In this document: positions 16,828-25,892 of the stretch, piece after piece
Layout of the letters: every line of letters begins with the position of its first letter
Position numbering within the stretch: the first letter of the stretch is position 1
Source: CAZZCU01 sp964652825
GTDB taxonomy: Bacteria; Bdellovibrionota_B; Oligoflexia; Oligoflexales; CAZZCU01
Direction of reading: 5' to 3'
DNA length: 64,000 nt
NCBI GenBank assembly: GCA_964652825.1
Contig: CAZZCU010000004.1
Location: 1 to 64,000 of the forward strand
Program-made: the position numbers and the translations under genes
Notes under the pieces: model-generated
The model's input: only the letters and a program-made list of their open reading frames with translations
What the model was told of the DNA's origin: nothing
Database searches by the model: none

Positions 16828-17798
16828 GGCGCGCCGGCCTTGGCGAGAGCGACGAGAATTTTATAGTGATCGACAAGCTTGGGTAATTCTCGCTTGTCGG
16901 TCTTATAGCCGGTCTTGGTTGCAGAGATTTTGACCAGCGAAATAGCATCCGAGGGTTTGCGGAAAAACTCCGAGTACGTATCCCAGTCGGTGGTGACTAA
17001 GTTATCTTTGGTACCTTCCGCGATAATGTCATCGACGCTGATGGTCGCTGAATCGTAAGGCGTGGCTAACGTCAGTTTTAGTAAACAATCCAGATAAGCG
17101 CTCAAGCCCTCAGGCACATCCCGGCGGTTGGGGAAGTCTTTGGCAAATTGTGTCAGAAAGCCGGTCAGTCGTTCGATATTGCCGCGATTGGTGAGCGCAT
17201 AGACCTGATTGCGATATTGATCCTGCATCTCGGCAAAGATTTTCTGCTCGCCGAAAATGTGCAGGATACTTTTCACCTTGTCTGGTGACAGGCGGAGAAT
17301 ATTGCTGAGCGTTTTGATGGCGAGGTCCTGGTGCAAAAACCAGTCTTTGCCGGTTTTGACGCCGTCTTTAAACCACAGCAGATTGATCACATGCAAAATC
17401 TTAATACTGTTCTCGAATGGATCGGCGAGTCCGGCCTGCAGCGATTCGAGTTTTTGCAGCCGTTCGTTGGTTTGGCGCAGGCGTGCGGACAGCGAGCTCA
17501 TCAAGGTGACAAACCACTTGGGAATCTGGCGCATCAGTTTGCTGAAATCATCTTTGGTGATAACGGTGACTTCGGCATCTTTGGCGGCTTTTACCGATGC
17601 TGATCGTGGTTTTTTATCGAAGAACGCCATTTCGCCGACGATGCTGCCTTCGCCGACAGTAGCCAGATTGACTTCGTGGCTGTCTTTGGTCAGGAAGATT
17701 TGAATCTCGCCACGACGGACGATGTAAATACAATCCGCCGGCTCCCCTTCCTTAAAGAGGATTTGATCGCGTTTTAAAAATTTGTTTGCACCTGCCAA
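16824..17798 (-). CDS. cyclic-nucleotide-binding (CRP/FNR-like) regulator
   Basis: An N-terminal cyclic-nucleotide-binding fold is clear: GEPADCIYIVRRGEIQIF, then VGEGSIVGEMAFFDKKPRSASVKA, which matches the phosphate-binding cassette. The middle part (DWFLHQDLAIKTLSNILRLSPDKVKSIL, written here in pieces: DWFLHQDLAIKTL and RLSPDKVKSIL) looks like a winged helix of the CRP type. A C-terminal extension of about 130 residues has no family I recognise. I prefer the TTG at 17798, with AAGGAG eight bases upstream; an ATG at 17822 in the same frame is the alternative. Whether it binds cAMP, another nucleotide or none is unknown. An inverted repeat upstream may be its own operator. Confidence 0.75.
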   Translation of the reverse strand: MAGANKFLKRDQILFKEGEPADCIYIVRRGEIQIFLTKDSHEVNLATVGEGSIVGEMAFFDKKPRSASVKAAKDAEVTVITKDDFSKLMRQIPKWFVTLMSSLSARLRQTNERLQKLESLQAGLADPFENSIKILHVINLLWFKDGVKTGKDWFLHQDLAIKTLSNILRLSPDKVKSILHIFGEQKIFAEMQDQYRNQVYALTNRGNIERLTGFLTQFAKDFPNRRDVPEGLSAYLDCLLKLTLATPYDSATISVDDIIAEGTKDNLVTTDWDTYSEFFRKPSDAISLVKISATKTGYKTDKRELPKLVDHYKILVALAKAGAP

Positions 17799-17935
17799 AC
17801 CGCGGTCTCCTTGCCGGTCCATGCAAAAAACGGCTGCACTCCTGGTATCGGCAGAGAAAAGTGAAGCTAAACTTTGTCTAGGCGAAAGGCAATCGTCGCC
17901 AGGACCTAAGTTATGAATGATAGGTATGATTGAGG

Positions 17936-17960
17936 CGTATTTTGTGAATGACACAATACG
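17936..17960. promoter_or_regulatory. inverted repeat upstream of the CRP-like gene, possible operator
   Basis: TTGTG, five bases, CACAA form a perfect inverted repeat, flanked by CGTAT and TACG that extend the symmetry after a two-base slip. It lies between the E2 stop and the CRP-like start, about 140 bases from the latter. CRP/FNR proteins bind such short dyads. Confidence 0.4.
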
Positions 17961-17970
17961 AGAAAAAAAC

Positions 17971-19293
17971 TCACGTAGGCGTTTCGCTGTAACTCTCGAT
18001 GATCTCTTTTAAAGTTGCCAGGTATTTGGCGCCGCCTTCGCCGTCAATGACGCGATGATCAAAGGTCAGGCTCATCATCATCATCGGTCGGATGGCGATG
18101 CTGTCATCGAGAACGACGGGGCGCTTCACCACGGCGCCGATACCCAGGATCGCGACTTGTGGTTGATTGATAATCGGATTGGACATGATACTGCCCCAAC
18201 CGCCGGGATTAGTGATGGAAAAAGTACCGCCCTGAACATCTTCGGGTAGCAGTTTTTTATTGCGGGCACGTGTTACCAGATCATTCAATTTGCCAGCGAT
18301 ACCAGACAAACTCAGATCGCCGGCGTTTTTTATGACCGGAACAATTAGGCCGGTTGGCAGGGCGACGGCGCAGCCGACATTGATGTCATCTTTGTGCAAA
18401 ATATCATCGCCATCCACCGAGACGTTAACGATCGGATGTTGTTTGATCGCTTGCACGGCCGCATGAATAAAATAGGCGGTGTAAGTCAATTTAAAGCCAG
18501 TGCGTGTCAAAAAAGCTGCCTTGTGTTTTTCCAGCGAGGTGGCAATGCGATGCACATCGATCTCAAAAGTGGTCGTGACATGCGGCGAGACGCGCGTGGA
18601 ACGCACCATATGTTCGGCGGTGAGTTGACGAATCTTGCTCATTTTTTCGCGTCGTACTGGAACGCCTTCCAGATACTCTTTGCCATCTTTGACCTGAGTC
18701 GCCAATTTATCGCTTGTCGTGTGGGCGCTCACGGTCGATGGTAGCGGGCCACGTCGCTGGTGATGTGACAAGAGATCACGTTTGGTAATGCGTCCGCCGA
18801 TGCCGCTGCCGTCAATGGCTTGCAGGTCAACGCTCATATCGCGTGCCATTTTGCGGACCAATGGTGATGCCCGCAGGCGGCCACCGGTGCCGGTGAAATA
18901 AGTCGGATCGGCATCGCTTAACGATGATGGTGTGTTGGTCGCTGTCGTGGCGTTGCCCGATGCGGCCATGGCTTGAGACGGCGTTGCTCCCGCACGCTTG
19001 TCGGTGCCCGCCCGTTTTTGCGAACCAGTGGGTACGATGGTATCGGCAGTCGCCCCGAGCACCGCCAAGATGCTGTTGACTTCCACCTGCTCGCCTGCGG
19101 CAGCGTTGGTTTGCAACAGGTAACCAGCGGCGGGCGAGGGGATTTCGGTATCCACCTTATCCGTGGAAACTTCCAGCAGCGGTTCGGCCTTTTCAACTTT
19201 ATCGCCGATGTTCTTCAGCCAACGCACTAGCGTCGCTTCATTGACACCTTCACCCATCAGCGGCATGAGTACTTCGGTAATTTGATCAGCCAT
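17971..19293 (-). CDS. 2-oxoacid dehydrogenase E2, dihydrolipoyl acyltransferase
   Basis: The lipoyl domain is at the N-terminus (EVSTDKVDTEI, lysine at the lipoylation site). An Ala/Thr/Ser-rich linker follows, then a peripheral-subunit-binding domain (RASPLVRKMARDMSVDL..IDGSGIGGRITKRD) and the catalytic domain with active-site TFDHRVIDGEG. ATG 19293 follows GGGAGA. It transfers acyl groups to CoA within pyruvate, 2-oxoglutarate or branched-chain 2-oxoacid dehydrogenase. MPLMGEGVNEATLVRW resembles succinyl or branched-chain E2s more than pyruvate E2s. No E1 gene is next to it, so the substrate stays open. It lies directly after lpdA, probably in one transcript. Confidence 0.88.
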   Translation of the reverse strand: MADQITEVLMPLMGEGVNEATLVRWLKNIGDKVEKAEPLLEVSTDKVDTEIPSPAAGYLLQTNAAAGEQVEVNSILAVLGATADTIVPTGSQKRAGTDKRAGATPSQAMAASGNATTATNTPSSLSDADPTYFTGTGGRLRASPLVRKMARDMSVDLQAIDGSGIGGRITKRDLLSHHQRRGPLPSTVSAHTTSDKLATQVKDGKEYLEGVPVRREKMSKIRQLTAEHMVRSTRVSPHVTTTFEIDVHRIATSLEKHKAAFLTRTGFKLTYTAYFIHAAVQAIKQHPIVNVSVDGDDILHKDDINVGCAVALPTGLIVPVIKNAGDLSLSGIAGKLNDLVTRARNKKLLPEDVQGGTFSITNPGGWGSIMSNPIINQPQVAILGIGAVVKRPVVLDDSIAIRPMMMMSLTFDHRVIDGEGGAKYLATLKEIIESYSETPT

Positions 19294-19320
19294 GCTAACT
19301 CTCCCGCAACTCACCAGCTG

Positions 19321-20712
19321 CTACATATGGATGGCGCCGCCGACTGCGGTGTGCGCGGCTTCCATAATCGTCTCGGATAAAGTCGGATGCGGATGAATCG
19401 TCAAGCCGATTTCATCGACCGTGGTTTCCAGAACTTTGCCGAGCGCGAATTCCGCGATCATCTCGGTGGCTTTCGCGCCGATGATATGGACGCCAAGCAA
19501 CTCGCGGTACTTGGGTTCGTAGATGATTTTGATGAAGCCCTCGGTAGCGTCCTCGATTTTGGCTTTCGCCATCGGCGCGAAGGGAAACTTCGCGACTTTG
19601 TAAGCGGTGTTTTTTGCTTTTAAGGTTTTCTCGGTCATGCCGATGCTGGCGATTTCTGGATAGGTATAAATCGCATTTGGATTCGCCTGATAATTGATGA
19701 CTGGTGGATGATGGCCGGCGATTTTTTCGACCGCGTGAATGGCTTCCGCCGAGGCGGTATGCGCAAGCGCTGGTGTCGCGATCAGATCGCCGACAGCATA
19801 AATATTCACGGCGTTGGTGCGGTAATGTTGATCGACCGGGATAAAACCTTTATCGGTTTTAATGCCGACGTTTTCCAGGCCGCAGTCTTGCGTCACCGGC
19901 TCGCGACCCACGGAGATCAAAACTTTATCGAAGCTGCGCGGCTTGCCGCCATCGAGTGTTACCTCGACACCTTTGCCTTTGTCTTCGATCTTGGTGACCT
20001 TGACACCATTTTCGATAGTTACATTCTGTTTTTTGATGTGGCGTTCAAATTCCTTCACCACCTCGTCGTCTTCGGAGGGCAAGATTTGCGCTGCTAGTTC
20101 GATAACCGTCACTGCCGCGCCAAAACGACCGAAGAGCGAGGCGAATTCCATGCCGACCACGCCGCCACCGATTACCGCCAGGGTTTTTGGCACGTCGTTG
20201 ATCGACAGCACATGATCGGAGTTCAGGATATTTTTGCCGTCCGCTTTGGCAAACGGTAATTCACGCACGCGCGAGCCCATGCACAACAACATGCTTTTGG
20301 TGTTGATCGTCGTGATCTTGCCATCACTACCGGTGACGGTCACGGTCGAGGTATCCTTGATGCGGCCGTGTCCCTCATACGTATCAATTTTGTTTTTCTT
20401 CATTAAAAAACGCAGACCTTTGCGTTGCTGATCAACGATGGTTTCCTTGCGTTTCATGATGCGATCCCAATCGTAACTTAATTTACCGATCGCAAAGCCC
20501 ATGTCTTCCGCATGCTTAAATTTGTCATAAAGCCGGGCTGATTCCAGCAAGGCTTTGGTGGGAATACACCCCCAGTTCAGACAAGTGCCCCCCAAATGCT
20601 GCTGCTTCTCGATGAGAGCGACTTTCAACCCTAGCTGGGCCGCCCGAATGGCGCCCACTTCGCCGGCGGGACCCGAACCAATAACAACGAGGTCATAGCG
20701 GGGGGTGGTCAT
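19321..20712 (-). CDS. lpdA: dihydrolipoyl dehydrogenase (E3)
   Basis: A 463-residue FAD disulphide oxidoreductase that reoxidises the lipoyl arm of 2-oxoacid dehydrogenases with NAD+. FAD-binding GSGPAGEVGAIRAAQLG opens the protein and the redox-active pair lies in GGTCLNWGCIPTK. The NAD-binding GGGVVGMEFASLFGRFG and second FAD motif (NIYAVGDL) follow. The C-terminal catalytic HPHPTLSETIMEA contains the His-Glu dyad. All key residues are present. It is first in a two-gene unit with the E2 gene, 27 bases apart. Confidence 0.97.
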   Translation of the reverse strand: MTTPRYDLVVIGSGPAGEVGAIRAAQLGLKVALIEKQQHLGGTCLNWGCIPTKALLESARLYDKFKHAEDMGFAIGKLSYDWDRIMKRKETIVDQQRKGLRFLMKKNKIDTYEGHGRIKDTSTVTVTGSDGKITTINTKSMLLCMGSRVRELPFAKADGKNILNSDHVLSINDVPKTLAVIGGGVVGMEFASLFGRFGAAVTVIELAAQILPSEDDEVVKEFERHIKKQNVTIENGVKVTKIEDKGKGVEVTLDGGKPRSFDKVLISVGREPVTQDCGLENVGIKTDKGFIPVDQHYRTNAVNIYAVGDLIATPALAHTASAEAIHAVEKIAGHHPPVINYQANPNAIYTYPEIASIGMTEKTLKAKNTAYKVAKFPFAPMAKAKIEDATEGFIKIIYEPKYRELLGVHIIGAKATEMIAEFALGKVLETTVDEIGLTIHPHPTLSETIMEAAHTAVGGAIHM

Positions 20713-20793
20713 GTTTTGGCTCCTTAGCTCAAATACTGATTGGGACTCAGCAAGTTACACCATCCAGGGGGAGAATTTAAGAAAAAAACTCGC

Positions 20794-20799
20794 TATAAT
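20794..20799 (+). promoter_or_regulatory. consensus -10 box upstream of the 84-residue protein gene
   Basis: A perfect TATAAT about 55 bases before the ATG at 20855. No good -35 is visible at 16-18 bases. Confidence 0.4.
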
Positions 20800-20854
20800 C
20801 TAAAGTATTACGGCATTTTTTGCCGATAAGCTTGGTAGCAAACAAGGAGAGCAA

Positions 20855-21109
20855 ATGGGCAAAGTCATTACTTTCAAGCCGCGTCCCAAGACCGATCCTG
20901 AAGCTATAAAAATGGTGCGTATTGCTGATGCCATTGATGCCGTCGTGTTGCAGAATCTGCACGACAACACCATTGATGCCCGCGATATGGCGGCGCTGTT
21001 GGCGCACCGGCTCGGTACTCTCATTAGTCATATCGAAGATAAGGAAATGATCTGGGATTTCTGTCAAAAGGTTTTGCGCGAGCAAGCCGCGATCGATAAA
21101 ATCAGCTAA
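20855..21109 (+). CDS. small cytoplasmic protein, unknown function
   Basis: An 84-residue protein with AAGGAG seven bases before its ATG and a consensus TATAAT further upstream, so it is very likely expressed. It begins with a basic MGKVITFKPRPK segment. An alpha-helical body follows, containing MVRIADAIDAVVLQNLHDNTIDARDM (split here as MVRIADAIDAVV and NTIDARDMAALLAHRL) and an acidic-aromatic stretch, EDKEMIWDFC. It has no signal peptide or membrane span. It points toward engB, with convergent stops six bases apart. No family is recognised. Confidence 0.7.
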   Translation: MGKVITFKPRPKTDPEAIKMVRIADAIDAVVLQNLHDNTIDARDMAALLAHRLGTLISHIEDKEMIWDFCQKVLREQAAIDKIS

Positions 21110-21115
21110 TTAAAA

Positions 21116-21697
21116 CTAAATTCCCAAAGTCGCGAAGGCGGCGTCGCGAAATTCAGCGATGCCGCTTTTTTTGCTGCTGGATATTGCTTGCACATGTTGC
21201 CAGATCGGCAGCTTGTGTTGGGTGGTTTGTGCGGTCATTTTGCGGATAGCGTTATTGACTTGCAGCTGGCTGAGTTTATCGCTTTTGGTCAGCACCAGGG
21301 CCGTTGGTCCGAGGCCGGTCAACCAGCGTAATACCTCGATGTCTTCCTCGTTCAGCTCACGGCGGATATCGATTAAAAACGCCAATAATGCCAAGTCGGG
21401 CCGCTGAAAATAGGCATCCAACAGTCGCTGCCAGGTTTCCCGCGTTTCGCGTCTGGTGGCGCTGAAACCATAGCCCGGAAGATCGGCGAGAATCAGCGCA
21501 TCGTTCAGTTTAAAAAAGTTCACCATCTGCGTCCGTCCCGGCGTCCGACTGGTGCGTGCCAGGCCCTTATTATCCATAAAAGCGTTGAGCAGAGACGATT
21601 TGCCGCAGTTGGAACGGCCGATGAACGCCATCTCCGGTAGGCCAAAGCGGGGAAGTTGTTCCGGTTTGGCGGCGCTGGTGATATAGAGTGAATTCAC
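21116..21697 (-). CDS. engB: ribosome biogenesis GTPase YsxC/EngB
   Basis: A 193-residue TrmE-Era-EngA-EngB-type GTPase needed for late assembly of the 50S subunit. The GTPase motifs are GRSNCGKSS (G1), the conserved TPGRTQ (G2), DLPGYG (G3), TKSDK (G4) and SSSKKSG (G5). Length and motif spacing are typical. The start is at 21697; the divergent mutL gene begins 33 bases away, so both promoters must overlap in a very short region. Confidence 0.95.
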   Translation of the reverse strand: MNSLYITSAAKPEQLPRFGLPEMAFIGRSNCGKSSLLNAFMDNKGLARTSRTPGRTQMVNFFKLNDALILADLPGYGFSATRRETRETWQRLLDAYFQRPDLALLAFLIDIRRELNEEDIEVLRWLTGLGPTALVLTKSDKLSQLQVNNAIRKMTAQTTQHKLPIWQHVQAISSSKKSGIAEFRDAAFATLGI

Positions 21698-21730
21698 TAA
21701 TTAACCTACTAATAGGTAAGTGGAACGTTC

Positions 21731-23581
21731 ATGGGTCGCATACATTTACTCGAAGATGACGTTATTAACAAGATCGCCGCCGGTGAGGTGGTGGAACGCC
21801 CCGCCAGCGTGGTCAAAGAACTGGTCGAAAACGCCCTCGATGCAGGCGCCACGGCCATTGACGTCGATATCATTGACGGTGGACGCAAGCTGATCAGTGT
21901 TGCTGACAACGGCTTTGGTATGAGTGGCGAGGACATGGCGTTGGCCGTGCGTCGGCATGCCACCAGCAAAATTACCAATGTTGATGATTTGTTTCGGGTC
22001 AGTTCGATGGGTTTTCGCGGCGAGGCGTTGGCATCAATTGCCGCCGTCAGTCGTTTTCAAATTGCTTCGCGCCAGGCCGAGGATGAGATCGGCAAGTGCT
22101 TGCTGATTCAAGGCGGCGACGTCGGGGGCGTGGAGACGCGTGCTAAAGCTGATTGCGGCACCACCATCACCGTCGAGGATTTATTTTACAATGTTCCCGC
22201 GCGCGCCGCGTTTCTGAAATCCCCCGCAGCGGAATATACGCACATCAATGAATTGCTGCGTGCTATCGCTTTGGCACGTCCGACGATCAGAATCACGCTG
22301 CGTCACAATCGCAAAGAGCAATTGTTGTTGTCCGCCCAGGAACAACCGGCTGCCGGTGCATTCTACGGCGAAGAGATTTTGCGCGCGCGTTTTGCCGAGG
22401 TGATTGATGACGGCAAGCTGGCGCGCAAGATGCTGTATGTGCAACGCGCTGATGAAATGTTTCAGTGGGAGGCTCTGCTCTCGCCGCCCGGATATGAGCG
22501 CATGAACAGCAAAGGTCTGTATCTGTTCGTAAACAACCGCTGGGTTCGTGATCAGGCGCTGCGTTATGCGTTGCTGCGCGGTTATCACAGTCATCTGCTT
22601 AAAGGCCGCTACCCTTTGGTGATGCTGCGTTTGACAGTGAATCCAAGTCTGGTGGATGTGAATGTGCACCCGGCCAAGACCGAGATACGCTTACAGTATG
22701 CCAACGACATTCATAATCATATCGCCGCTGGCGTGCGTGATCGTCTGCGCCAGGCTGATTATGCATCACCCACGCCTGACGTACCGGAAATCCATGCGTC
22801 GCTTGCACCGCGAGCTTTTTCCGAGTCTTCGTACCAGCGGCCGCTGTCGGCTCCAGAGGCAACGTATCGAGCCGCGACGCCGGGTCTTGCGGCGCGGATT
22901 CGTAATACCAGTTTGCCGAGGCACGTCCCTTCTAGATCAGAATTCCGTGCGCCGGCACCGGCGGATTTGTTCGCCACGCCATCAGCCGACAATGTGACTG
23001 GTATCAACTGGGACGAATTAGCCTTTGTTGGGACATTCGCCCGTTTGTACCTGATTTTTCAAGCGCAGGAGCGGATGTTGGTGGTAGATCAGCATGCCTT
23101 CCATGAACGTATTTTATATGAACGTTTGCTTGCCGATCCGACCGTGCTCGGCGGTTGTCAACCATTGCTGGTGCCGGAGGCGATCCGTCTGACGGGACAG
23201 CAACGCGAGAGCTGGGAGCAGATCGGTTCGCATCTCAGCGCGCTGGGATTTGATCTCGCCCTGCAAGGCGAAGATGATTTGGAAATTCGTGCCGTACCGG
23301 CGTTGTTGACGCGCCGTGATCCCATGGCGCTGGTGACTGCCTTGCTGGAGCAAGGTCAGGCGGCATCCGCCGACGATGCCAAGACTCAGATTGCGCATTT
23401 AACGCTGGCGACGATTGCCTGTCATGCCGCGGTTCGCGGCGGTGAAGAGCTGAGCGCTGATGATCTCACGCAGCTCATCAGCCAGGCTGCCACCGTCGAT
23501 TTTTATCACAATTGCCCGCACGGTCGTCGTGTCTTCAAATGGTGGAGCAAGCAAGAAATCTCGCACTGGTTTGATCGGTGA
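21731..23581 (+). CDS. mutL: DNA mismatch repair protein MutL, endonuclease type
   Basis: The N-terminal GHKL ATPase shows the family motifs VENALDAGA, DNGFGM, ATSKI and GFRGEALASI. The C-terminal domain carries DQHA(x)2E(x)4E starting at Asp453, plus ACHAAVRGG and CPHGRRV, the metal-binding set of MutL proteins that nick DNA themselves. E. coli MutL lacks this and relies on MutH, so a MutH-free repair system is expected. The length of 616 residues is normal. Its promoter region of 33 bases is shared with engB. It leads mutL-miaA-cobU-like-ubiE-tyrS. Confidence 0.96.
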   Translation: MGRIHLLEDDVINKIAAGEVVERPASVVKELVENALDAGATAIDVDIIDGGRKLISVADNGFGMSGEDMALAVRRHATSKITNVDDLFRVSSMGFRGEALASIAAVSRFQIASRQAEDEIGKCLLIQGGDVGGVETRAKADCGTTITVEDLFYNVPARAAFLKSPAAEYTHINELLRAIALARPTIRITLRHNRKEQLLLSAQEQPAAGAFYGEEILRARFAEVIDDGKLARKMLYVQRADEMFQWEALLSPPGYERMNSKGLYLFVNNRWVRDQALRYALLRGYHSHLLKGRYPLVMLRLTVNPSLVDVNVHPAKTEIRLQYANDIHNHIAAGVRDRLRQADYASPTPDVPEIHASLAPRAFSESSYQRPLSAPEATYRAATPGLAARIRNTSLPRHVPSRSEFRAPAPADLFATPSADNVTGINWDELAFVGTFARLYLIFQAQERMLVVDQHAFHERILYERLLADPTVLGGCQPLLVPEAIRLTGQQRESWEQIGSHLSALGFDLALQGEDDLEIRAVPALLTRRDPMALVTALLEQGQAASADDAKTQIAHLTLATIACHAAVRGGEELSADDLTQLISQAATVDFYHNCPHGRRVFKWWSKQEISHWFDR

Positions 23582-23585
23582 GCCT

Positions 23586-24503
23586 GTGCGCGCATTTGAT
23601 GCCATTGCTATTGTTGGTCCCACCGCCAGCGGTAAATCCGCCTTGGCGCTTCAGCTCGCGACGGCACTGAATGGCGAAATCGTCAGCTGTGATTCCGTTC
23701 AGGTCTATCGTGGTTTTGATATCGGTTCCGCTAAGCCGACGCCGGTCGAGCAAGGCGCGGTGCCACATCATTTAATCAATATGATCGATTGGCGGGAATC
23801 CATGGATGCTGGCAAGTATGCCCGTGCCGCCGCCGCGGTGTTGACGGATTTGCGCCAGCGCGGTCGTCTGCCGATCATTGTCGGTGGGACGGGTCTTTAT
23901 CTGCGGGCGTTGCTGGCGGATCGCTGGCATGGGGAGTTGCCCAAAGACGAGACGTTGCGCGCCAGTCTGAATGAACAAAGTAACACGCAACTGCAGGCAA
24001 CCTTGATGGAACTTGATCCCGCGCGGGCACGCGAGCTACACAGCAACGATCGTGTTCGCTTATTGCGCGCGGTGGAACTCGCGACACTCGCCGGTGATAA
24101 TTGGCGCAGCGAACAAGCCAGTGCCCCGCCGCTGACATCTCCGATTATCGTTCGGCTTGAGCCGGAGCGTTCGCTCTTGCACGAACGTATCGCTGTGCGT
24201 GCTGGGGTGATGCTTGAGTGCGGGCTGGTTGATGAGGTGCGTGGATTGCTGGCAGGCGGTTGTCCGCCAACGGCGCGACCCATGCAAGCGATCGGCTACA
24301 AGCAGGTCGTTGACTATCTGAATGGAACCATCGCCGAGACGGAGCTCGCCACAACCATTGCTGCCGCGACGCGGCAGTACGCCAAACGCCAAACCACCTG
24401 GTTCAAAAAGCTGGTAGCGCAGTTTCAGCTGCCGCTGCCGCCAACAACCTCGTCAGAATTGGCGCAACTTGTCGGCGGGATCAACGCTATGTTGCAACCT
24501 TGA
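23586..24503 (+). CDS. miaA: tRNA dimethylallyltransferase MiaA
   Basis: Adds a dimethylallyl group to A37 of tRNAs reading UNN codons. I place the start at GTG 23586, four bases after the mutL stop, because the product then begins VRAFDAIAIVGPTASGKSALA, with the P-loop at the normal distance. An ATG 126 bases earlier lies inside mutL and would add residues unlike MiaA. Also seen are SCDSVQVYRG, the conserved GGTGLYLRAL and a C-terminal TRQYAKRQTTWF segment. At 305 residues the length is typical. The mutL-miaA pairing is common. Confidence 0.95.
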   Translation: MRAFDAIAIVGPTASGKSALALQLATALNGEIVSCDSVQVYRGFDIGSAKPTPVEQGAVPHHLINMIDWRESMDAGKYARAAAAVLTDLRQRGRLPIIVGGTGLYLRALLADRWHGELPKDETLRASLNEQSNTQLQATLMELDPARARELHSNDRVRLLRAVELATLAGDNWRSEQASAPPLTSPIIVRLEPERSLLHERIAVRAGVMLECGLVDEVRGLLAGGCPPTARPMQAIGYKQVVDYLNGTIAETELATTIAAATRQYAKRQTTWFKKLVAQFQLPLPPTTSSELAQLVGGINAMLQP

Positions 24504-24520
24504 TATGCTAAGATGAATGG

Positions 24521-25120
24521 ATGTTGGGACTTACCGATCAACCGCTGAATCTACGTGTTTTGCCAAGCCCGCTGCTGATCATCGGCGCGGCTTTTTCTGG
24601 CAAATCTGACTTCGCCATCACGGCACTTGATCAGCAGTTGCGCGCCGCTTTTGTTGGTACCGCTGATACATCCGAGCCCGATATCGCCGCCCTGGTCGCC
24701 CGCCGGCGCCAGCAACGGCCGGAGCATTGGCAGACCTTTGAGGCGGTTGATGATTTGCCACATCTGCTCCAGGAACTCGCCGGCGCACATCCACAAATTC
24801 TTGTTGATTCGATCAACCAATGGGTGGCGCGGTTATTTGTCTATGCCGGCGCCAAGCACGGCATCGAAGAAGTCGAGAAAATCGCCGAGGCCGAAACCGA
24901 AACGATTTGCACCTGGTTGACCTCAGCGCCAAAAAGCCGAATAGTTCTGGTAACTAGCGAGATCGCCGCCGGCCTGTCGCCACCGACGCCGACCGCCCGG
25001 TCGTTCCGCCAGGCTGCCAGCCGGATCAATTGCCGTCTCGCCACCGCCTGTCGCAGTGTGGTTTTGGTCACCGCCGGAATACCCCTGCTGATTAAAGGTC
25101 AGCCGCTCGACCTTGCGTAA
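24521..25120 (+). CDS. CobU-like protein with degenerate active site
   Basis: The 199 residues follow the fold order of adenosylcobinamide kinase/guanylyltransferase CobU: P-loop (IIGAAFSGKSDFA), TADTSEPDIAALVARRRQQRP, an LVDSINQWVARL segment, LVTSEIAAGLSPPTP and a GIPLLIKG end. The classical GGxRSGKS P-loop has become GAAFSGKS. The histidine that receives GMP in CobU (HHxxxRP region) is replaced by arginine, and the NEVG motif reads TSEIA. No other cobalamin gene is in the window. It may therefore be a repurposed nucleotide-binding protein. It lies in the mutL-miaA-ubiE-tyrS run, 17 bases after miaA. Confidence 0.65.
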   Translation: MLGLTDQPLNLRVLPSPLLIIGAAFSGKSDFAITALDQQLRAAFVGTADTSEPDIAALVARRRQQRPEHWQTFEAVDDLPHLLQELAGAHPQILVDSINQWVARLFVYAGAKHGIEEVEKIAEAETETICTWLTSAPKSRIVLVTSEIAAGLSPPTPTARSFRQAASRINCRLATACRSVVLVTAGIPLLIKGQPLDLA

Positions 25121-25157
25121 CGCTCCGACCTCGTATAGAAATTTGCTGGGGGTGAAA

Positions 25158-25892
25158 ATGAATTATCCGCACCAGCAGCCGGTCAGCGAAGAGCAAATTG
25201 CCGGCATGTTTGATCGTATTGCGCATCGCTATGATTTTTTGAACCGTCTTCTCAGCTTTCGCCAGGATCATCGCTGGCGTAAGCGTCTGGCCGCCATGGT
25301 TCCCTATCGACCGACAGGCGTGTTGCTTGATATGGCGACCGGGACCGGCGACATTCTGACGACTTGCCATGAGTCGCATCCCGAATACAGTCACATGCTT
25401 GGCATCGATATCTCGGCGGCCATGCTGAAGCGGGCACAAGTGAAGCTGAAACGACAGATCACCGCCAAGCAGATCGAGTTAAAACAAGGTAGCGCCGAAA
25501 ATATCGAGCTCGCTGCTGACAGCGTCGATTGCGTGACCATCGCTTTTGGTTTGCGTAACGTCGTTGATAAGCGCAAAGCCATGACGGAATTCTCGCGCGT
25601 TTTGCGACGCGACGGCGTTCTTTTGATTCTAGAGTTTTTTAATCCGCCCAATGATTGGTTTGGACGCCTGTTTAAGTTCTATTTCCATCAGATTCTGCCG
25701 CGTATCGCCGGTGTTTTCAGCGATCGAGATGCTTATACATATCTGCCGCAAAGTGTCGGGAGTTTTTACACGACCTCGGAGCTGCGTGGTGTGCTTTATG
25801 AACTCGGTTTTATCGTCGAAGAACAGGTTCCCTATATTTTCGGCGCCTGCGCGCTGGTCAAGGCTCGCAAAGTAGGCTCGATAGATGACTAA
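25158..25892 (+). CDS. ubiE: ubiquinone/menaquinone biosynthesis C-methyltransferase
   Basis: SAM-dependent methyltransferase acting on demethylmenaquinone and/or the ubiquinone precursor. ATG 25158 has GGGGGTG upstream. The N-terminal VSEEQIAGMFDRIAHRYDFLN signature (split: AGMFDRIAHRYDFLN) and the SAM-binding LLDMATGTGDI are clear. DCVTIAFGLRNVVD and RVLRRDGVLLILEF, both conserved in UbiE/MenG, follow. The length is 244 residues. Whether the organism uses ubiquinone, menaquinone or both cannot be decided here. The last eight bases overlap the tyrS start. Confidence 0.94.
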   Translation: MNYPHQQPVSEEQIAGMFDRIAHRYDFLNRLLSFRQDHRWRKRLAAMVPYRPTGVLLDMATGTGDILTTCHESHPEYSHMLGIDISAAMLKRAQVKLKRQITAKQIELKQGSAENIELAADSVDCVTIAFGLRNVVDKRKAMTEFSRVLRRDGVLLILEFFNPPNDWFGRLFKFYFHQILPRIAGVFSDRDAYTYLPQSVGSFYTTSELRGVLYELGFIVEEQVPYIFGACALVKARKVGSIDD

